A stretch of 37,956 nt of DNA from a virus: positions 1 through 37,956 of IMG/VR virus record IMGVR_UViG_3300017932_000001; one strand, given 5' to 3'. The notes under the pieces were generated by a model. The model was given only the letters and a program-made list of their open reading frames with translations, searched no databases and was not told where the DNA came from. Below, in pieces: positions 1 to 6,110 of the stretch. Position numbers and translations under genes: made by a program. Position 1 is the stretch's first letter; each line of letters begins with the position of its first letter.

Positions 1-123
1 GGCGCCTGACGTGGCGTCTGACGCTGGGACGGAAGCGGCCACGGTGGCGGTAGCGGAGGCATCGGTGAGCGATGCGGCTGCGGACTCTGGCGCCTGGTGG
101 GCATGGCAGGTAGACGGCGGGGC
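1..123. repeat. Left copy of 123-bp inverted terminal repeat
   Basis: The first 123 bases are the exact reverse complement of the last 123 bases; identity stops at base 124 (g here, t in the other copy). Both ends begin with GGCGCC. At the right end this sequence is the reading frame of a protein gene. At the left end it simply follows the stop codon of the small gene ending at 125. It may be a true terminal repeat, half of a hairpin telomere palindrome, an inversion site, or an assembly fold-back. Confidence 0.95.
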
Positions 124-124
124 G

Positions 125-337
125 CTACTTTACGCTCCAGCTCCACCCGTTCGCCTCCGCCTCGGCCAGCAGCGGCCAGATGTCTTGGATGACGTGCGTC
201 CAAGCGTGGGTGGGGGAGCGGAGAGTCACGCGGTGGTAGACGACGGGGGATGGCTCGGGCTGAGTGGCCGGCACCGGATCGGGCTCCTCGGGAGGGGCCG
301 TCCCGTCCCAGGAGTGGAGGGGATCGGAGCGGTTCAC
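125..337 (-). CDS. Small hypothetical protein (70 aa)
   Basis: A GTG start overlaps the TGA of the preceding minus-strand gene (GTGA), a translational-coupling arrangement seen throughout this window. The protein has a Pro-rich middle (PEEPDPVPATQPEPSP) followed by a Trp-containing C-terminal part (THVIQDIWPLLAEAEANGWS) that looks like an amphipathic helix. The family is not recognised. The stop codon lies only one base inside the boundary of the left terminal repeat, so the native downstream sequence is uncertain. The longer same-frame extension upstream has shadow-like Arg/Pro composition and is not supported. Confidence 0.6.
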   Translation of the reverse strand: MNRSDPLHSWDGTAPPEEPDPVPATQPEPSPVVYHRVTLRSPTHAWTHVIQDIWPLLAEAEANGWSWSVK

Positions 338-495
338 CGCAACTCCCCGAGCGCCGCCATCACGCGCTGCTGGTCGGGCTCGGAGAGTCGGCCTAGGATG
401 CGCGCGATCTGCGCGAGCGCCTGGACGGCTTCGAGGGTCGGACGGGGCTCGTCCGGGGCGACGAGGCGAGCGGGAGGGCGGATTGCGTCGGTCAT
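334..495 (-). CDS. Small hypothetical protein (53 aa), helical
   Basis: The ATG at 495 is preceded by a GGGAAGG ribosome-binding site (in gaacgggaaggtgcgccc). The sequence has a Pro-rich start (MTDAIRPPARLVAPDEPRP) followed by a helical, Leu/Gln-rich segment (LEAVQALAQIARILGRLSEP, then DQQRVMAAL). This pattern is typical of short phage DNA-binding or accessory proteins, but no family is recognised. It is translationally coupled to the gene at 125-337. It lies downstream of a terminator-like hairpin at 531-557, so it may have its own promoter or rely on read-through. Confidence 0.65.
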   Translation of the reverse strand: MTDAIRPPARLVAPDEPRPTLEAVQALAQIARILGRLSEPDQQRVMAALGELR

Positions 496-513
496 GGGCG
501 CACCTTCCCGTTC

Positions 514-532
514 GGTAGTGGCCGGTTTTGAA
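514..532 (-). repeat. 19-bp repeat, copy A (inverted relative to copy B)
   Basis: On the minus strand this reads TTCAAAACCGGCCACTACC, just upstream of the gene starting at 495. The same 19 bases occur on the plus strand at 2026-2044. The two copies therefore face each other across the control region. Confidence 0.85.
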
Positions 533-557
533 AATCGTGTCGCATGCCTGCGGCACG
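531..557 (-). terminator. Terminator-like hairpin after the DUF2158-like gene
   Basis: On the minus strand an 8-bp stem (CGTGCCGC / GCGACACG, one G-T wobble) with a 6-nt loop is followed by ATTTTC. It starts 9 bases after the stop codon of the gene at 566-739. The U-tract is short, so termination strength is uncertain. Confidence 0.5.
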
Positions 558-565
558 GTCCTTGA

Positions 566-739
566 CTACTTGTCGTCCACTTTCTCTAGCGAGGTGCCCT
601 TGAAGACGGACTGCTGCTTCTTGGCGCCTTCGAACCATTCGCAAATAAAGGTTCCTGGATCGTGCGGCTCTTTGATCGTCATCAGTGGGCCACCCGACTT
701 GAGCTGGACCACATCCCCGTCCTTGAATGAATCGCTCAT
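566..739 (-). CDS. YodC/DUF2158-like small protein (57 aa)
   Basis: The sequence starts MSDSFKDGDVVQLKSGGPLM and continues with a CEWFEGAKKQQSVF segment. The family pattern is a short SH3-like beta fold: 'F.xGDVVxLKSGGP.MTV', then 'C.WF.G', then a closing 'F...sLekV' strand. All three parts are present at the expected spacing and length. The function of this family is unknown; members occur in bacteria and phages. The gene begins beside a plus-strand HicB-like gene (902-1294), so the 740-901 interval is a divergent control region. A terminator-like hairpin follows. It was found by codon reading. Confidence 0.8.
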   Translation of the reverse strand: MSDSFKDGDVVQLKSGGPLMTIKEPHDPGTFICEWFEGAKKQQSVFKGTSLEKVDDK

Positions 740-901
740 GGCGCGAGGGTATCAGAATGCCTACGCTGCGCCTTGTGTCCGCGAGCGGCAATGATGGCGT
801 ATAGTTAGCCACGGAGCGGTGTATCGACCGCTTCACGGAGGTTGCACGGTTTTGGAACAAGGAGGCTTCTCCGGCTGTCACGGAGAAAGAGAGTGTGTGT
901 C

Positions 902-1294
902 ATGGACCCCCAATTGAACAAGTCCGAGTTGAAGTTTGACGTGCTGTACTGGCAGCGCGAGGGTCGTCCATTGGTCGGGCAATGCTTGCAGTATAACGTT
1001 GCTGTTCAAGCTCCGTCGCTCGAAGAACTCAAGAAGCGATTCGCTAGGGCGATGGCGACCTACTTCATGGAGCGGGTACAGACCCTTGCAGCGCAAGGAA
1101 AAACGGCCCAGGAAGTTATCCACGAAGTCTTCGCGCTAAATCCGGCACCGAGGCGTTTTTGGGATCTCGCAGCGTCCGGCGTCATGGAAACGGATGACCT
1201 GCCGATGTACGTTCCAAGCATCGACACGCCGCTGCGCGCGAACTTCCGACACACAAAACAGTTGCCACCAGAAACGGCGCTCCGAATAGCGTGA
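902..1294 (+). CDS. HicB-like antitoxin-fold protein (130 aa)
   Basis: The segment FDVLYWQREGRPLVGQCLQY, followed by NVAVQAPSLEELKKRFARAM, matches the HicB/DUF1902-like pattern of a beta-strand, a 'C.qy.v.a' strand, then a helix. The C-terminal ~70 residues contain no recognised DNA-binding domain. No HicA-type toxin lies next to it, so a toxin-antitoxin role is not supported; it may be an orphan regulator. I chose ATG 902, preceded by GGAGAAAGAGAG, over an in-frame ATG at 842 whose extension is Arg-rich and shadow-like. It is the only plus-strand gene among the minus-strand control genes, and it converges on the gene ending at 1318. Confidence 0.7.
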   Translation: MDPQLNKSELKFDVLYWQREGRPLVGQCLQYNVAVQAPSLEELKKRFARAMATYFMERVQTLAAQGKTAQEVIHEVFALNPAPRRFWDLAASGVMETDDLPMYVPSIDTPLRANFRHTKQLPPETALRIA

Positions 1295-1317
1295 TGGTGT
1301 TCTCTTTGAACAACGTT

Positions 1318-1494
1318 TCAGTCGTCCCCCGACTTCTCTAGATGCACGCCGGTTGGCGTCTTCATCAGCGCGGACTCAATCGCGGTCGCGGACGGTTGCG
1401 TCATGCCTACCCAAACGTCACCGAGCGTTGTCGGGTGCGACGGCGGGGAGCAGTACGCCGGAATTGGCGAAACCTCGTCTTTCTTCTCGTGCAT
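1318..1494 (-). CDS. Small hypothetical protein (58 aa)
   Basis: The protein starts MHEKKDEVSPIPAYCSPPSH and ends with a TPTGVHLEKSGDD tail. The ATG is preceded by GGAAGGGA at a good distance, and a promoter (1521-1549) lies just upstream, which together make this strand the coding one. The plus strand carries overlapping ORFs of similar length but without a ribosome-binding site. The family is not recognised. It is probably the last gene of the control block and converges with the HicB-like gene, with a 23-bp gap. Confidence 0.65.
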   Translation of the reverse strand: MHEKKDEVSPIPAYCSPPSHPTTLGDVWVGMTQPSATAIESALMKTPTGVHLEKSGDD

Positions 1495-1520
1495 GGGCGT
1501 CGGTCCCTTCCGGACTACAA

Positions 1521-1549
1521 AGTGTAATCAGCTCGCTGGCGACGCGCAA
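1521..1549 (-). promoter_or_regulatory. Sigma70-like promoter for the 1318-1494 gene
   Basis: On the minus strand TTGCGC (1549-1544) and TACACT (1526-1521) are separated by exactly 17 bp. Predicted transcription starts near 1514, giving a leader of about 20 nt that contains the GGAAGGGA site. The same -10 hexamer, TACACT, is used at 5930-5935. Confidence 0.5.
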
Positions 1550-1610
1550 TCAAATTGCTAGGGATTTCCGTGGCTTTGGTTGATCTTCGTTCAGGTGTCC
1601 CCCAAAATGA

Positions 1611-2030
1611 TCAGCGCGCCTCTGTAGATACGTCCAGAAACGACGACGAGTTTACGGGGCCTCGACCGCAGTGTGGGCAAGCGCCTACGGGAGGCCATAC
1701 CCCGCTGAGCACGTCTTCCAGCGGCACCCCGGCAACCCTGGCCGCGCGTAGCGCGATCCCCGCGCTGATTACCTCGCGCTCCTTCACGGCCGACTGAAGC
1801 GTGCCGTGCTTGGTCCGCATCGCCGCTGCCAGCTTGGCGAGCGTGCCGTGGCGCTTCGCCAGGAAGCGTATCGCGGCCCTCGCGTTCGATTGCTCCTCTG
1901 GCGTCAGGTCCGTCGACCGTCTCGTTTCGTTGGCCGGCCGAGGCGCCTTCCACACCGTTCGCTCACGCAGGATCGCCATGAGCGAAGCGTGATGCGCGGA
2001 GGTGGCAGAGGCCACCAGCGCCGGATTCAA
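1611..2030 (-). CDS. Helix-turn-helix regulator with C-terminal CPHC motif (139 aa)
   Basis: Residues ~43-110 form a Cro/CI-like helix-turn-helix: a helix (EEQSNARAAIRFLAKRHGTL), a second helix (KLAAAMRTKHGTLQSAV), and a closing ALRAARVAGVPLEDVLSG segment. Residues 118-121 are CPHC, a zinc-ribbon half-site. This architecture is familiar from small DNA-binding proteins of myxobacteria and their mobile elements. As the only helix-turn-helix protein in the window it is the best candidate for a lysogeny repressor or early regulator. The start is uncertain: TTG 2030 follows GGGAGG, while ATG 1979 has no visible ribosome-binding site. It lies 9 bp after the ribbon-helix-helix-like gene, probably in the same transcript. 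Confidence 0.75.
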   Translation of the reverse strand: MNPALVASATSAHHASLMAILRERTVWKAPRPANETRRSTDLTPEEQSNARAAIRFLAKRHGTLAKLAAAMRTKHGTLQSAVKEREVISAGIALRAARVAGVPLEDVLSGVWPPVGACPHCGRGPVNSSSFLDVSTEAR

Positions 2031-2044
2031 AACCGGCCACTACC
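2026..2044 (+). repeat. 19-bp repeat, copy B
   Basis: The plus strand reads TTCAAAACCGGCCACTACC, identical to the minus strand at 514-532. It spans the stop codon of the gene at 2040-2210 and the TTG start of the helix-turn-helix gene. A short hairpin, GCCGG-8 nt-CCGGC, also overlaps it. Confidence 0.85.
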
Positions 2045-2210
2045 TCCCGTTCTTCTCCGATGCGTCAAGGGCCTGACCGAGAAGGGCAACGATCGCGTCC
2101 TGGCGCGTCACCGTGAACCTCATCTCGACCGTCTTCTTTGCGCGCCACGCTTCGATGCGTTTGGCAAGCCCCTCGTCCACCCGAATCGAAAACGCCGTCA
2201 TGTCTGCCAT
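2040..2210 (-). CDS. Ribbon-helix-helix-like regulator (56 aa)
   Basis: The N-terminal strand TAFSIRVDEGLAKRIEAWRA, followed by a second helix (RQDAIVALLGQAL), matches the ribbon-helix-helix (CopG/Arc) layout: an alternating beta-strand, helix A, a turn, then helix B with the 'R.dai..LL..AL' pattern. Such proteins are dimeric DNA-binding repressors. It is divergent from the early operon starting at 2313, with the TTGACA promoter between them, so it is well placed to control that promoter and its own. ATG 2210 or ATG 2201 could be the start. Confidence 0.75.
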   Translation of the reverse strand: MADMTAFSIRVDEGLAKRIEAWRAKKTVEMRFTVTRQDAIVALLGQALDASEKNGR

Positions 2211-2260
2211 GGGCTAAAGATTGTCACGGGTGCAGAAACGGCGCAACTAGTTTTTTTAGG

Positions 2261-2289
2261 TTGACACGCTCGCCCGCCTGCCGTACGAA
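2261..2289 (+). promoter_or_regulatory. Early sigma70-like promoter
   Basis: TTGACA (2261-2266, consensus) is followed by a 17-bp spacer and TACGAA (2284-2289). Transcription would start near 2296, after the in-frame ATG at 2289, which supports ATG 2313 as the first start codon of the operon. A run of seven T just upstream (2251-2257) may act as an UP-like element. Confidence 0.6.
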
Positions 2290-2312
2290 TGGGGGACGAA
2301 AGAGAGGGACGC

Positions 2313-2630
2313 ATGGTCAAGAAAGCGACGTCAGCAGGTCAGGCAGCGAACGGCAAGGCTCGGCCCGTACTCATCACGACCGCCAAGCGCGGCGTGTTCT
2401 TCGGATACGCCGACGACGTGAGCGGCGACACCATCGACGCGAAGAATGTCCGCATGGTCGTGTACTGGAGCACCGACACGAAAGGGATCATCGGTTTGGC
2501 TGCGAGTGGCCCGACGAAGAACTGCCGCGTGACGGCCGCTGCACCGGCAGCGCAGTTGCGCGAGGTCACGGCCGTGTTCGAGTGCTCCGATGATGCCGTC
2601 AAGGCGTTCGAGGCCGCGCCGTGGGGCTGA
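2313..2630 (+). CDS. DUF6948-like phage protein (105 aa)
   Basis: Recognised by eye from the order of motifs: PVLITTAKRGVFFGY near residue 20, a central 'NVRMVVYWSTDTKGIIGLA' segment, GPTKNCRV, then a closing 'EVTAVFECSDDAVKAFEAAPW'. This is the pattern of a small beta-rich protein common in tailed phages, function unknown. AGAGAGGG precedes ATG 2313. It is the first gene of the early operon, and the next gene is its usual Gly/Tyr-repeat neighbour. Confidence 0.7.
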   Translation: MVKKATSAGQAANGKARPVLITTAKRGVFFGYADDVSGDTIDAKNVRMVVYWSTDTKGIIGLAASGPTKNCRVTAAAPAAQLREVTAVFECSDDAVKAFEAAPWG

Positions 2631-2635
2631 TTCGC

Positions 2636-2920
2636 GTGAAGCTGACGCGGGCGCAGCTCGTCGCGCTCGCCCCATGTCCCGACAGCAAAGGACTGGAGCT
2701 GTTTGACAGGATCGCTCCGTCCGGAACGTATCAGGCAACCGATGCGGATGCGTTGGAGGCCGATACTAAAAAGCTTGACAGATCGAAACTGGAGTGGCTT
2801 TCGCCAGTGATCCCTACAAAGCGCGGTTCCGGCTACGGCTACGGCTACGGCTCCGGCTACGGCTCCGGCTACGGCTCACTCAATAGCTGGCCTTCTGCTG
2901 GCGCGGAGGTTTCGCAATGA
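2636..2920 (+). CDS. Protein with C-terminal Gly-Tyr-Gly-Ser repeats (~94 aa)
   Basis: A conserved-looking first half (KLTRAQLVALAPCPDSKGLE, then LFDRIAPSG) is followed by a low-complexity (GY/GS)n stretch encoded by tandem hexamers at 2831-2878. Proteins of this kind frequently follow DUF6948-like genes in phages, which supports both calls. Function is unknown; the repeat could be a flexible tail. The start is GTG 2636 or in-frame GTG 2621; neither has a strong ribosome-binding site. The end overlaps the next gene by ATGA. Confidence 0.65.
   Translation: MKLTRAQLVALAPCPDSKGLELFDRIAPSGTYQATDADALEADTKKLDRSKLEWLSPVIPTKRGSGYGYGYGSGYGSGYGSLNSWPSAGAEVSQ
2831..2878 (+). repeat. Tandem hexamer repeat, 8 units of GGCTNN
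   Basis: Eight consecutive hexamers, GGCTAC or GGCTCC and a final GGCTCA, lie inside the gene at 2636-2920 and encode alternating Gly-Tyr and Gly-Ser. Such a repeat can change in copy number by slippage. Confidence 0.9.
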
Positions 2921-3093
2921 CCGCCACCGAACGCATGGTGCTTGCCATGGCCCGCCAGTACGCCACCGCCCGCGCGGCATTCTTCGCACACGAGGTGACG
3001 GACGCGGACAGCAAGCGAGAGGACGACCGTCTCAATGAGGCAATCAGCGACGCGTCGGATGCGCTCTTGCGGGCGGCGGAGAAGATGGGATGA
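2917..3093 (+). CDS. Small helical hypothetical protein (58 aa)
   Basis: The ATG overlaps the previous stop codon (ATGA) and the end overlaps the next start. The protein is one long Ala-rich amphipathic helix pattern (MTATERMVLAMARQYATARA ... DASDALLRAAEKMG). No family is recognised. Its tight packing between two coupled genes makes it likely to be translated. Confidence 0.65.
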   Translation: MTATERMVLAMARQYATARAAFFAHEVTDADSKREDDRLNEAISDASDALLRAAEKMG

Positions 3094-3425
3094 GCGGTTC
3101 AACGAGCGTTAGACCAGCCAAAACCGTGCGTGAAGTACTCATCGCGGCGCGGTGGATACTCGAGCACAACGGGTGGACGCGCGGCAATATGTGCGAACGG
3201 AACGGTGTTCAGAGCGATGTGTTTTCAGCTCGCACCGGCGATTGTTTCTGCGCTATGGGGGCGATTTGGGCTACCGAATCCAACGAGGATTTGCGGCAGA
3301 GATCACTAGTTGCGTTGAGAGTGTTCGCGGCCGTGTCGTCAATACCGTACTGGAACGATGCCCCTGGCCGCACCAAGGCCGACGTCCTTGCTGCATTCGA
3401 CCGAGCGATTGAGGCGCACCAATGA
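3090..3425 (+). CDS. DUF6197-like protein (111 aa)
   Basis: The pattern matches by eye: 'A.ilLe.nGWtrG' near residues 20-30, a central CFCAMGAIWAT block, then 'IPYWNDAPGRTKADVLAAFDRA' at the C-terminus. These are the hallmarks of a small family found in phages and actinobacteria, function unknown. The start overlaps the preceding stop by ATGA and the gene continues the early operon towards the recombination genes. Confidence 0.7.
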   Translation: MSGSTSVRPAKTVREVLIAARWILEHNGWTRGNMCERNGVQSDVFSARTGDCFCAMGAIWATESNEDLRQRSLVALRVFAAVSSIPYWNDAPGRTKADVLAAFDRAIEAHQ

Positions 3426-3508
3426 CCTCCCGCGAGCTGCCCTGGATCGACTCCGGCAACAAGATCGACGTCCACTACAAGGCGCTGACGAAAGGACAGG
3501 GGACATGA
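3422..3508 (+). CDS. Very short ORF upstream of erf (28 aa)
   Basis: The ATG overlaps the stop of the DUF6197-like gene and the stop overlaps the ATG of the Erf gene (3505), so it exactly fills the gap with the usual ATGA couplings on both sides. The sequence begins MTSRELPWIDSGNKIDVHYK. It may be a genuine micro-protein or simply a translational-coupling leader that delivers ribosomes to erf. No family is recognised. Confidence 0.5.
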   Translation: MTSRELPWIDSGNKIDVHYKALTKGQGT

Positions 3509-4260
3509 ACGACCTAGAGAGCGACAGACTGGCCACTCTCGACCCGCCCGCTGTGCCGACGCACGAGCCGGCGACAATCATCGACGCCATTGCCCGTGCT
3601 GCCGCGGACCCGAGTGTCGACGTGAACAAGCTCGAACGCCTGCTCGCGATTCAGCAACAGATCATGGCAGATCAGCGCCGCACGTCCTTCATGGCGGCGC
3701 TCGCTCGGTTGCAGGAGAAGATGCCGCAGATTGCGAAGTCCGGCGTGATTACTGATCGCGACGGACGCGAGCGAAACAAGTTCGCCAAGATCGAGGACAT
3801 CGATCGCGTGATTCGGCCCATGTGCGCCGCGGAAGGCTTCAGCTTCTCGTTCGACTCGAAGCCTGCCGGAAAAGACATCGAATACACGTGCACCATGAGC
3901 CACCGCGACGGGCACTCGGAGACGAAGGCGCTCGCGCTTCCGGTGGATGCCGGTGCGGGGCGAAACGCGGTGCAATCGATCGGGTCGACGACGAGCTACG
4001 CGCGCCGGTACCTGCTCGGCATGCACCTGAACCTCGTGACGCGCGACGAGGACGATGACGGTAATGCGCAAGGCTCGGAGCCAATCACCGCAGAGCAGGC
4101 GGCGCACCTGCGAACGGAGCTCGCAGCGGTCGGCGGCAACGAGGCGCGGTTTCTGAACTGGCTTGCGACTGAAAGCTTCGAGACGGTGCGGGCCGCTAAC
4201 TATCAGCGCGCGCTCAGGAGCATCGATGAGAAAAGGCGGCAGAAAGGCGGTGTGGCGTGA
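3505..4260 (+). CDS. erf: Erf-family single-strand annealing protein (251 aa)
   Basis: The ERF superfamily pattern is clear: a long helix (FMAALARLQEKMPQIAKSGV), then 'KFAKIEDIDRVIRPMCAAEGFSFSF', then SIGSTTSYARRYLLGMHLNL, the signature 'S..sYarRY.l...lgi', followed by an acidic DEDDDGN segment. Such proteins form rings on single-stranded DNA and anneal complementary strands in phage recombination and circularisation. The C-terminal ~70 residues are a helical tail, typical for the family. ATG 3505 was chosen over an upstream in-frame start because of the ATGA coupling. It is followed by an exonuclease, its usual partner. Confidence 0.9.
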   Translation: MNDLESDRLATLDPPAVPTHEPATIIDAIARAAADPSVDVNKLERLLAIQQQIMADQRRTSFMAALARLQEKMPQIAKSGVITDRDGRERNKFAKIEDIDRVIRPMCAAEGFSFSFDSKPAGKDIEYTCTMSHRDGHSETKALALPVDAGAGRNAVQSIGSTTSYARRYLLGMHLNLVTRDEDDDGNAQGSEPITAEQAAHLRTELAAVGGNEARFLNWLATESFETVRAANYQRALRSIDEKRRQKGGVA

Positions 4261-4871
4261 TCGTCCACAACGTCCTCCAAGGCACGAGCGAATGGCTGGC
4301 GCTCCGCGCTGGTATCCCGACAGCAAGCGATTTTGACCGCATCATCACCAAGAGCGGTAAGCCGAGCACGCAGGCCGAGAAGTACATGCACAAGCTTCTG
4401 GCTGAACGCATGATGGGTCGCCCCGTCGTCGAGCACGTGTCCTACTGGATGGGGCGCGGCAATCAGATGGAGGCCGAGGCCGTCAGTTACTACGAGCAGA
4501 TGCGCGACCTAGACACTGAGCGCGTTGGCTTCGTTACGGACGACGCGCGCACGATCGGCGCCTCGCCAGACCGCTTTGTCGGTGTGGATGGCCTGCTCGA
4601 AATCAAGGTGCCCGCCGAGCACACGCACGTCGGCTACCTGCTCAAGCACGCGGTCGACGCGGAGTATTACCCGCAGGTGCAGGGTCAGCTTTGGGTGACC
4701 GAGCGCGCCTGGGCGGACATCCTGAGCTATCACCCTGAGATGCCGCCAGCGCTCGTTCGGGTCGAGCGAGACGAGAAGTTCATCGGCGTTCTGTCCGCTG
4801 CCGTGCGCGCCTTTGCCGGAGCCCTGGAGGACATGGCGGCGCAAGCACGGACGAAGGGATGGCTAGCATGA
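4257..4871 (+). CDS. YqaJ/lambda-exonuclease-type nuclease (204 aa)
   Basis: Diagnostic features of the YqaJ-like viral recombinase domain are in order: 'GTSEWLALRAGIPTASDFDRI' at the N-terminus, a 'MGRGNQMEAEAVSYYE' helix, then the catalytic core 'GASPDRF' (Asp), 'GLLEIKVP' (E-x-K) and 'YYPQVQGQLWVT' (Gln). These residues bind metal in the PD-(D/E)XK fold. The enzyme would resect 5' ends to supply substrate to the Erf protein. The GTG start overlaps the erf stop (GTGA). Length is typical for the family. Confidence 0.9.
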   Translation: MIVHNVLQGTSEWLALRAGIPTASDFDRIITKSGKPSTQAEKYMHKLLAERMMGRPVVEHVSYWMGRGNQMEAEAVSYYEQMRDLDTERVGFVTDDARTIGASPDRFVGVDGLLEIKVPAEHTHVGYLLKHAVDAEYYPQVQGQLWVTERAWADILSYHPEMPPALVRVERDEKFIGVLSAAVRAFAGALEDMAAQARTKGWLA

Positions 4872-5608
4872 CCCCCCGCGAGGCGGCCGACACGGCGTGG
4901 GAAGAGTTGCGCTACCGCTCCGAGGTATGCAGCTCGACGCGGCCACTGCTGGCGCTGCACAAGGACATCCGCGCCGCCGTCCAGGCCGAGATCGCGGAGG
5001 CGATGGCGGAGACTCGTCCTTGCCGCACATGCGCAGGATGCCGATACATCTGCGATGCCGATGAGGTGGTCGGCACGGGGCCATGCTCGCGGATTCGATG
5101 CGACAAGAACCGCCGCCCCTGCCCGTCGTGCAACGGGCCGAAGACGTCCGCAGAGCCCGCGCCTGCCCCAGCCCAAGACCCGAACGATCGTGAGCCGCCA
5201 CCACCGCCCGATCGTCTCGCGGTCGTGCCGATGTGGAACAAGGATGGCGAATTCTACTGGACGGAAGCCGCATGCGATGGGCACCAGTACATCCGCGCCG
5301 ACCTCTACGACGCCGCCCAGGCCCGCGCCGCCGAAGCCGAGAAAGCCGCCGACGCGCGATGGTGCGCCGCTCTTGAGCGTGCCGATTGGGACGGCGGCGT
5401 CTTCCACTACGAAGGCAGGATCTACCCATGGCCTAACGGGTTCGTGCCCGACTGCCCGGCGACATGGACCGCGAAGACCGCGCCGATTGAAGCCGAGCGC
5501 GACGAGGCCATAAAGGTTGCGCGAGAGCTGATCGCGGTAACGATGGTGACCGATCTGGCAGAAGCAAAGAGAGCCGAGCGCCGGCTGAACGCGCTGGCGG
5601 GGAAGTAA
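4868..5608 (+). CDS. Cys-rich protein with Pro-rich linker (246 aa)
   Basis: Three parts can be seen: an N-terminal helix (~1-50); a Cys cluster with C-x2-C-x2-C spacing (CRTCAGCRYICDAD) and a later CPSC at about residues 90-93, likely zinc-binding; and, after a Pro/Ala-rich linker ending in five prolines, a C-terminal region with aromatic residues (WDGGVFHYEGRIYPWPNGFV) and a terminal helix. No family is recognised. ATG 4868 (ATGA overlap) is preferred over ATG 4859. Its position after the exonuclease suggests an accessory early role, but none can be assigned. Confidence 0.65.
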   Translation: MTPREAADTAWEELRYRSEVCSSTRPLLALHKDIRAAVQAEIAEAMAETRPCRTCAGCRYICDADEVVGTGPCSRIRCDKNRRPCPSCNGPKTSAEPAPAPAQDPNDREPPPPPDRLAVVPMWNKDGEFYWTEAACDGHQYIRADLYDAAQARAAEAEKAADARWCAALERADWDGGVFHYEGRIYPWPNGFVPDCPATWTAKTAPIEAERDEAIKVARELIAVTMVTDLAEAKRAERRLNALAGK

Positions 5609-5624
5609 GCGGGCAGGACGTCCT

Positions 5625-5831
5625 ATGCGCGCGCCGTCCCAAGAAGACCTCAACGAGGCGATTGCCGACTACCGGGACTGGTGGGAGGCATGGTCAGTCT
5701 TCATGCACCGCGGCGACCCGAGAACGGCGTTGGCCTACAGCTACGTGCATCTATGCGAAGGTAGAATCTTGGCCGTTGCTAGGGGCGAGCCGTTGACTCC
5801 GCTGGCTCGAAAAGCACGAGAGGAACGCTAG
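5625..5831 (+). CDS. Hypothetical protein (68 aa)
   Basis: A short helical, Trp-rich protein (EAIADYRDWWEAWSVFMHRG ... HLCEGRILAVARGEPL). It starts 16 bp after the previous stop and is the last gene before a 114-bp gap containing a promoter. Not recognised. Confidence 0.6.
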   Translation: MRAPSQEDLNEAIADYRDWWEAWSVFMHRGDPRTALAYSYVHLCEGRILAVARGEPLTPLARKAREER

Positions 5832-5906
5832 ACCCTATGCGCCAGCCGAGCCATCAGCCGCCTTTCGGCAACTTTCGGACTATCTCCTATTGAAATTGAA
5901 GGCTCC

Positions 5907-5935
5907 TTGACGCGCAACGACACTGTCGCTACACT
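5907..5935 (+). promoter_or_regulatory. Sigma70-like promoter before the RHH/GIY-YIG operon
   Basis: TTGACG (5907-5912), a 17-bp spacer and TACACT (5930-5935) form a good promoter. The predicted start of transcription (~5942) is only about 4 nt before ATG 5946, so the first gene may be translated from a leaderless or near-leaderless mRNA. Confidence 0.6.
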
Positions 5936-5945
5936 CTGAGCACTA

Positions 5946-6110
5946 ATGAGACGCCTTCGCCCAGTCGTTCAACTCACGCTCTCCCGAGTCGCCGTTGCTC
6001 GCCTGGACGAGATAGCGGCTCGTCGAGGCGAGACACGCAGCGGCATCGTAGAGATGCTGGCTCGCTCGGCGGAGATGCCGCGCGCGAAACCTTCGGTGAA
6101 GCAGTCATGA
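5946..6110 (+). CDS. Ribbon-helix-helix (CopG-like) protein (54 aa)
   Basis: The strand RPVVQLTLSRVAVARLDEIA followed by RGETRSGIVEMLARSAEM reproduces the CopG pattern: beta-strand with alternating hydrophobic residues, helix A, the 'G.trs.iv..l' turn, helix B. It is likely a dimeric DNA-binding repressor or antitoxin. No Shine-Dalgarno site is visible and the promoter lies immediately upstream. It is coupled by ATGA to the GIY-YIG gene, which it may regulate. Confidence 0.75.
   Translation: MRRLRPVVQLTLSRVAVARLDEIAARRGETRSGIVEMLARSAEMPRAKPSVKQS

Noticed and set aside
11-565. Long plus-strand ORF (184 aa) crossing the left terminal repeat
   Set aside because: Beyond the repeat it is Arg/Gly-rich and antisense to two small minus-strand genes with overlapping start/stop signals; only the repeat part is real coding sequence, at the other end.
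800-805. TATAGT as a -10 box for the HicB-like gene
   Set aside because: No acceptable -35 hexamer lies 16-18 bp upstream, so no promoter is called in 740-901, although the divergent genes must start somewhere there.
902-1294. A HicAB toxin-antitoxin pair
   Set aside because: Only the HicB-like half is visible; neither neighbour looks like the small HicA double-stranded RNA-binding toxin.
1403-1561. Plus-strand ORFs in 1342-1583, including a 52-codon frame at 1403
   Set aside because: The minus strand has a ribosome-binding site, a promoter and a 58-codon frame of better composition over the same bases; two overlapping genes are unlikely.
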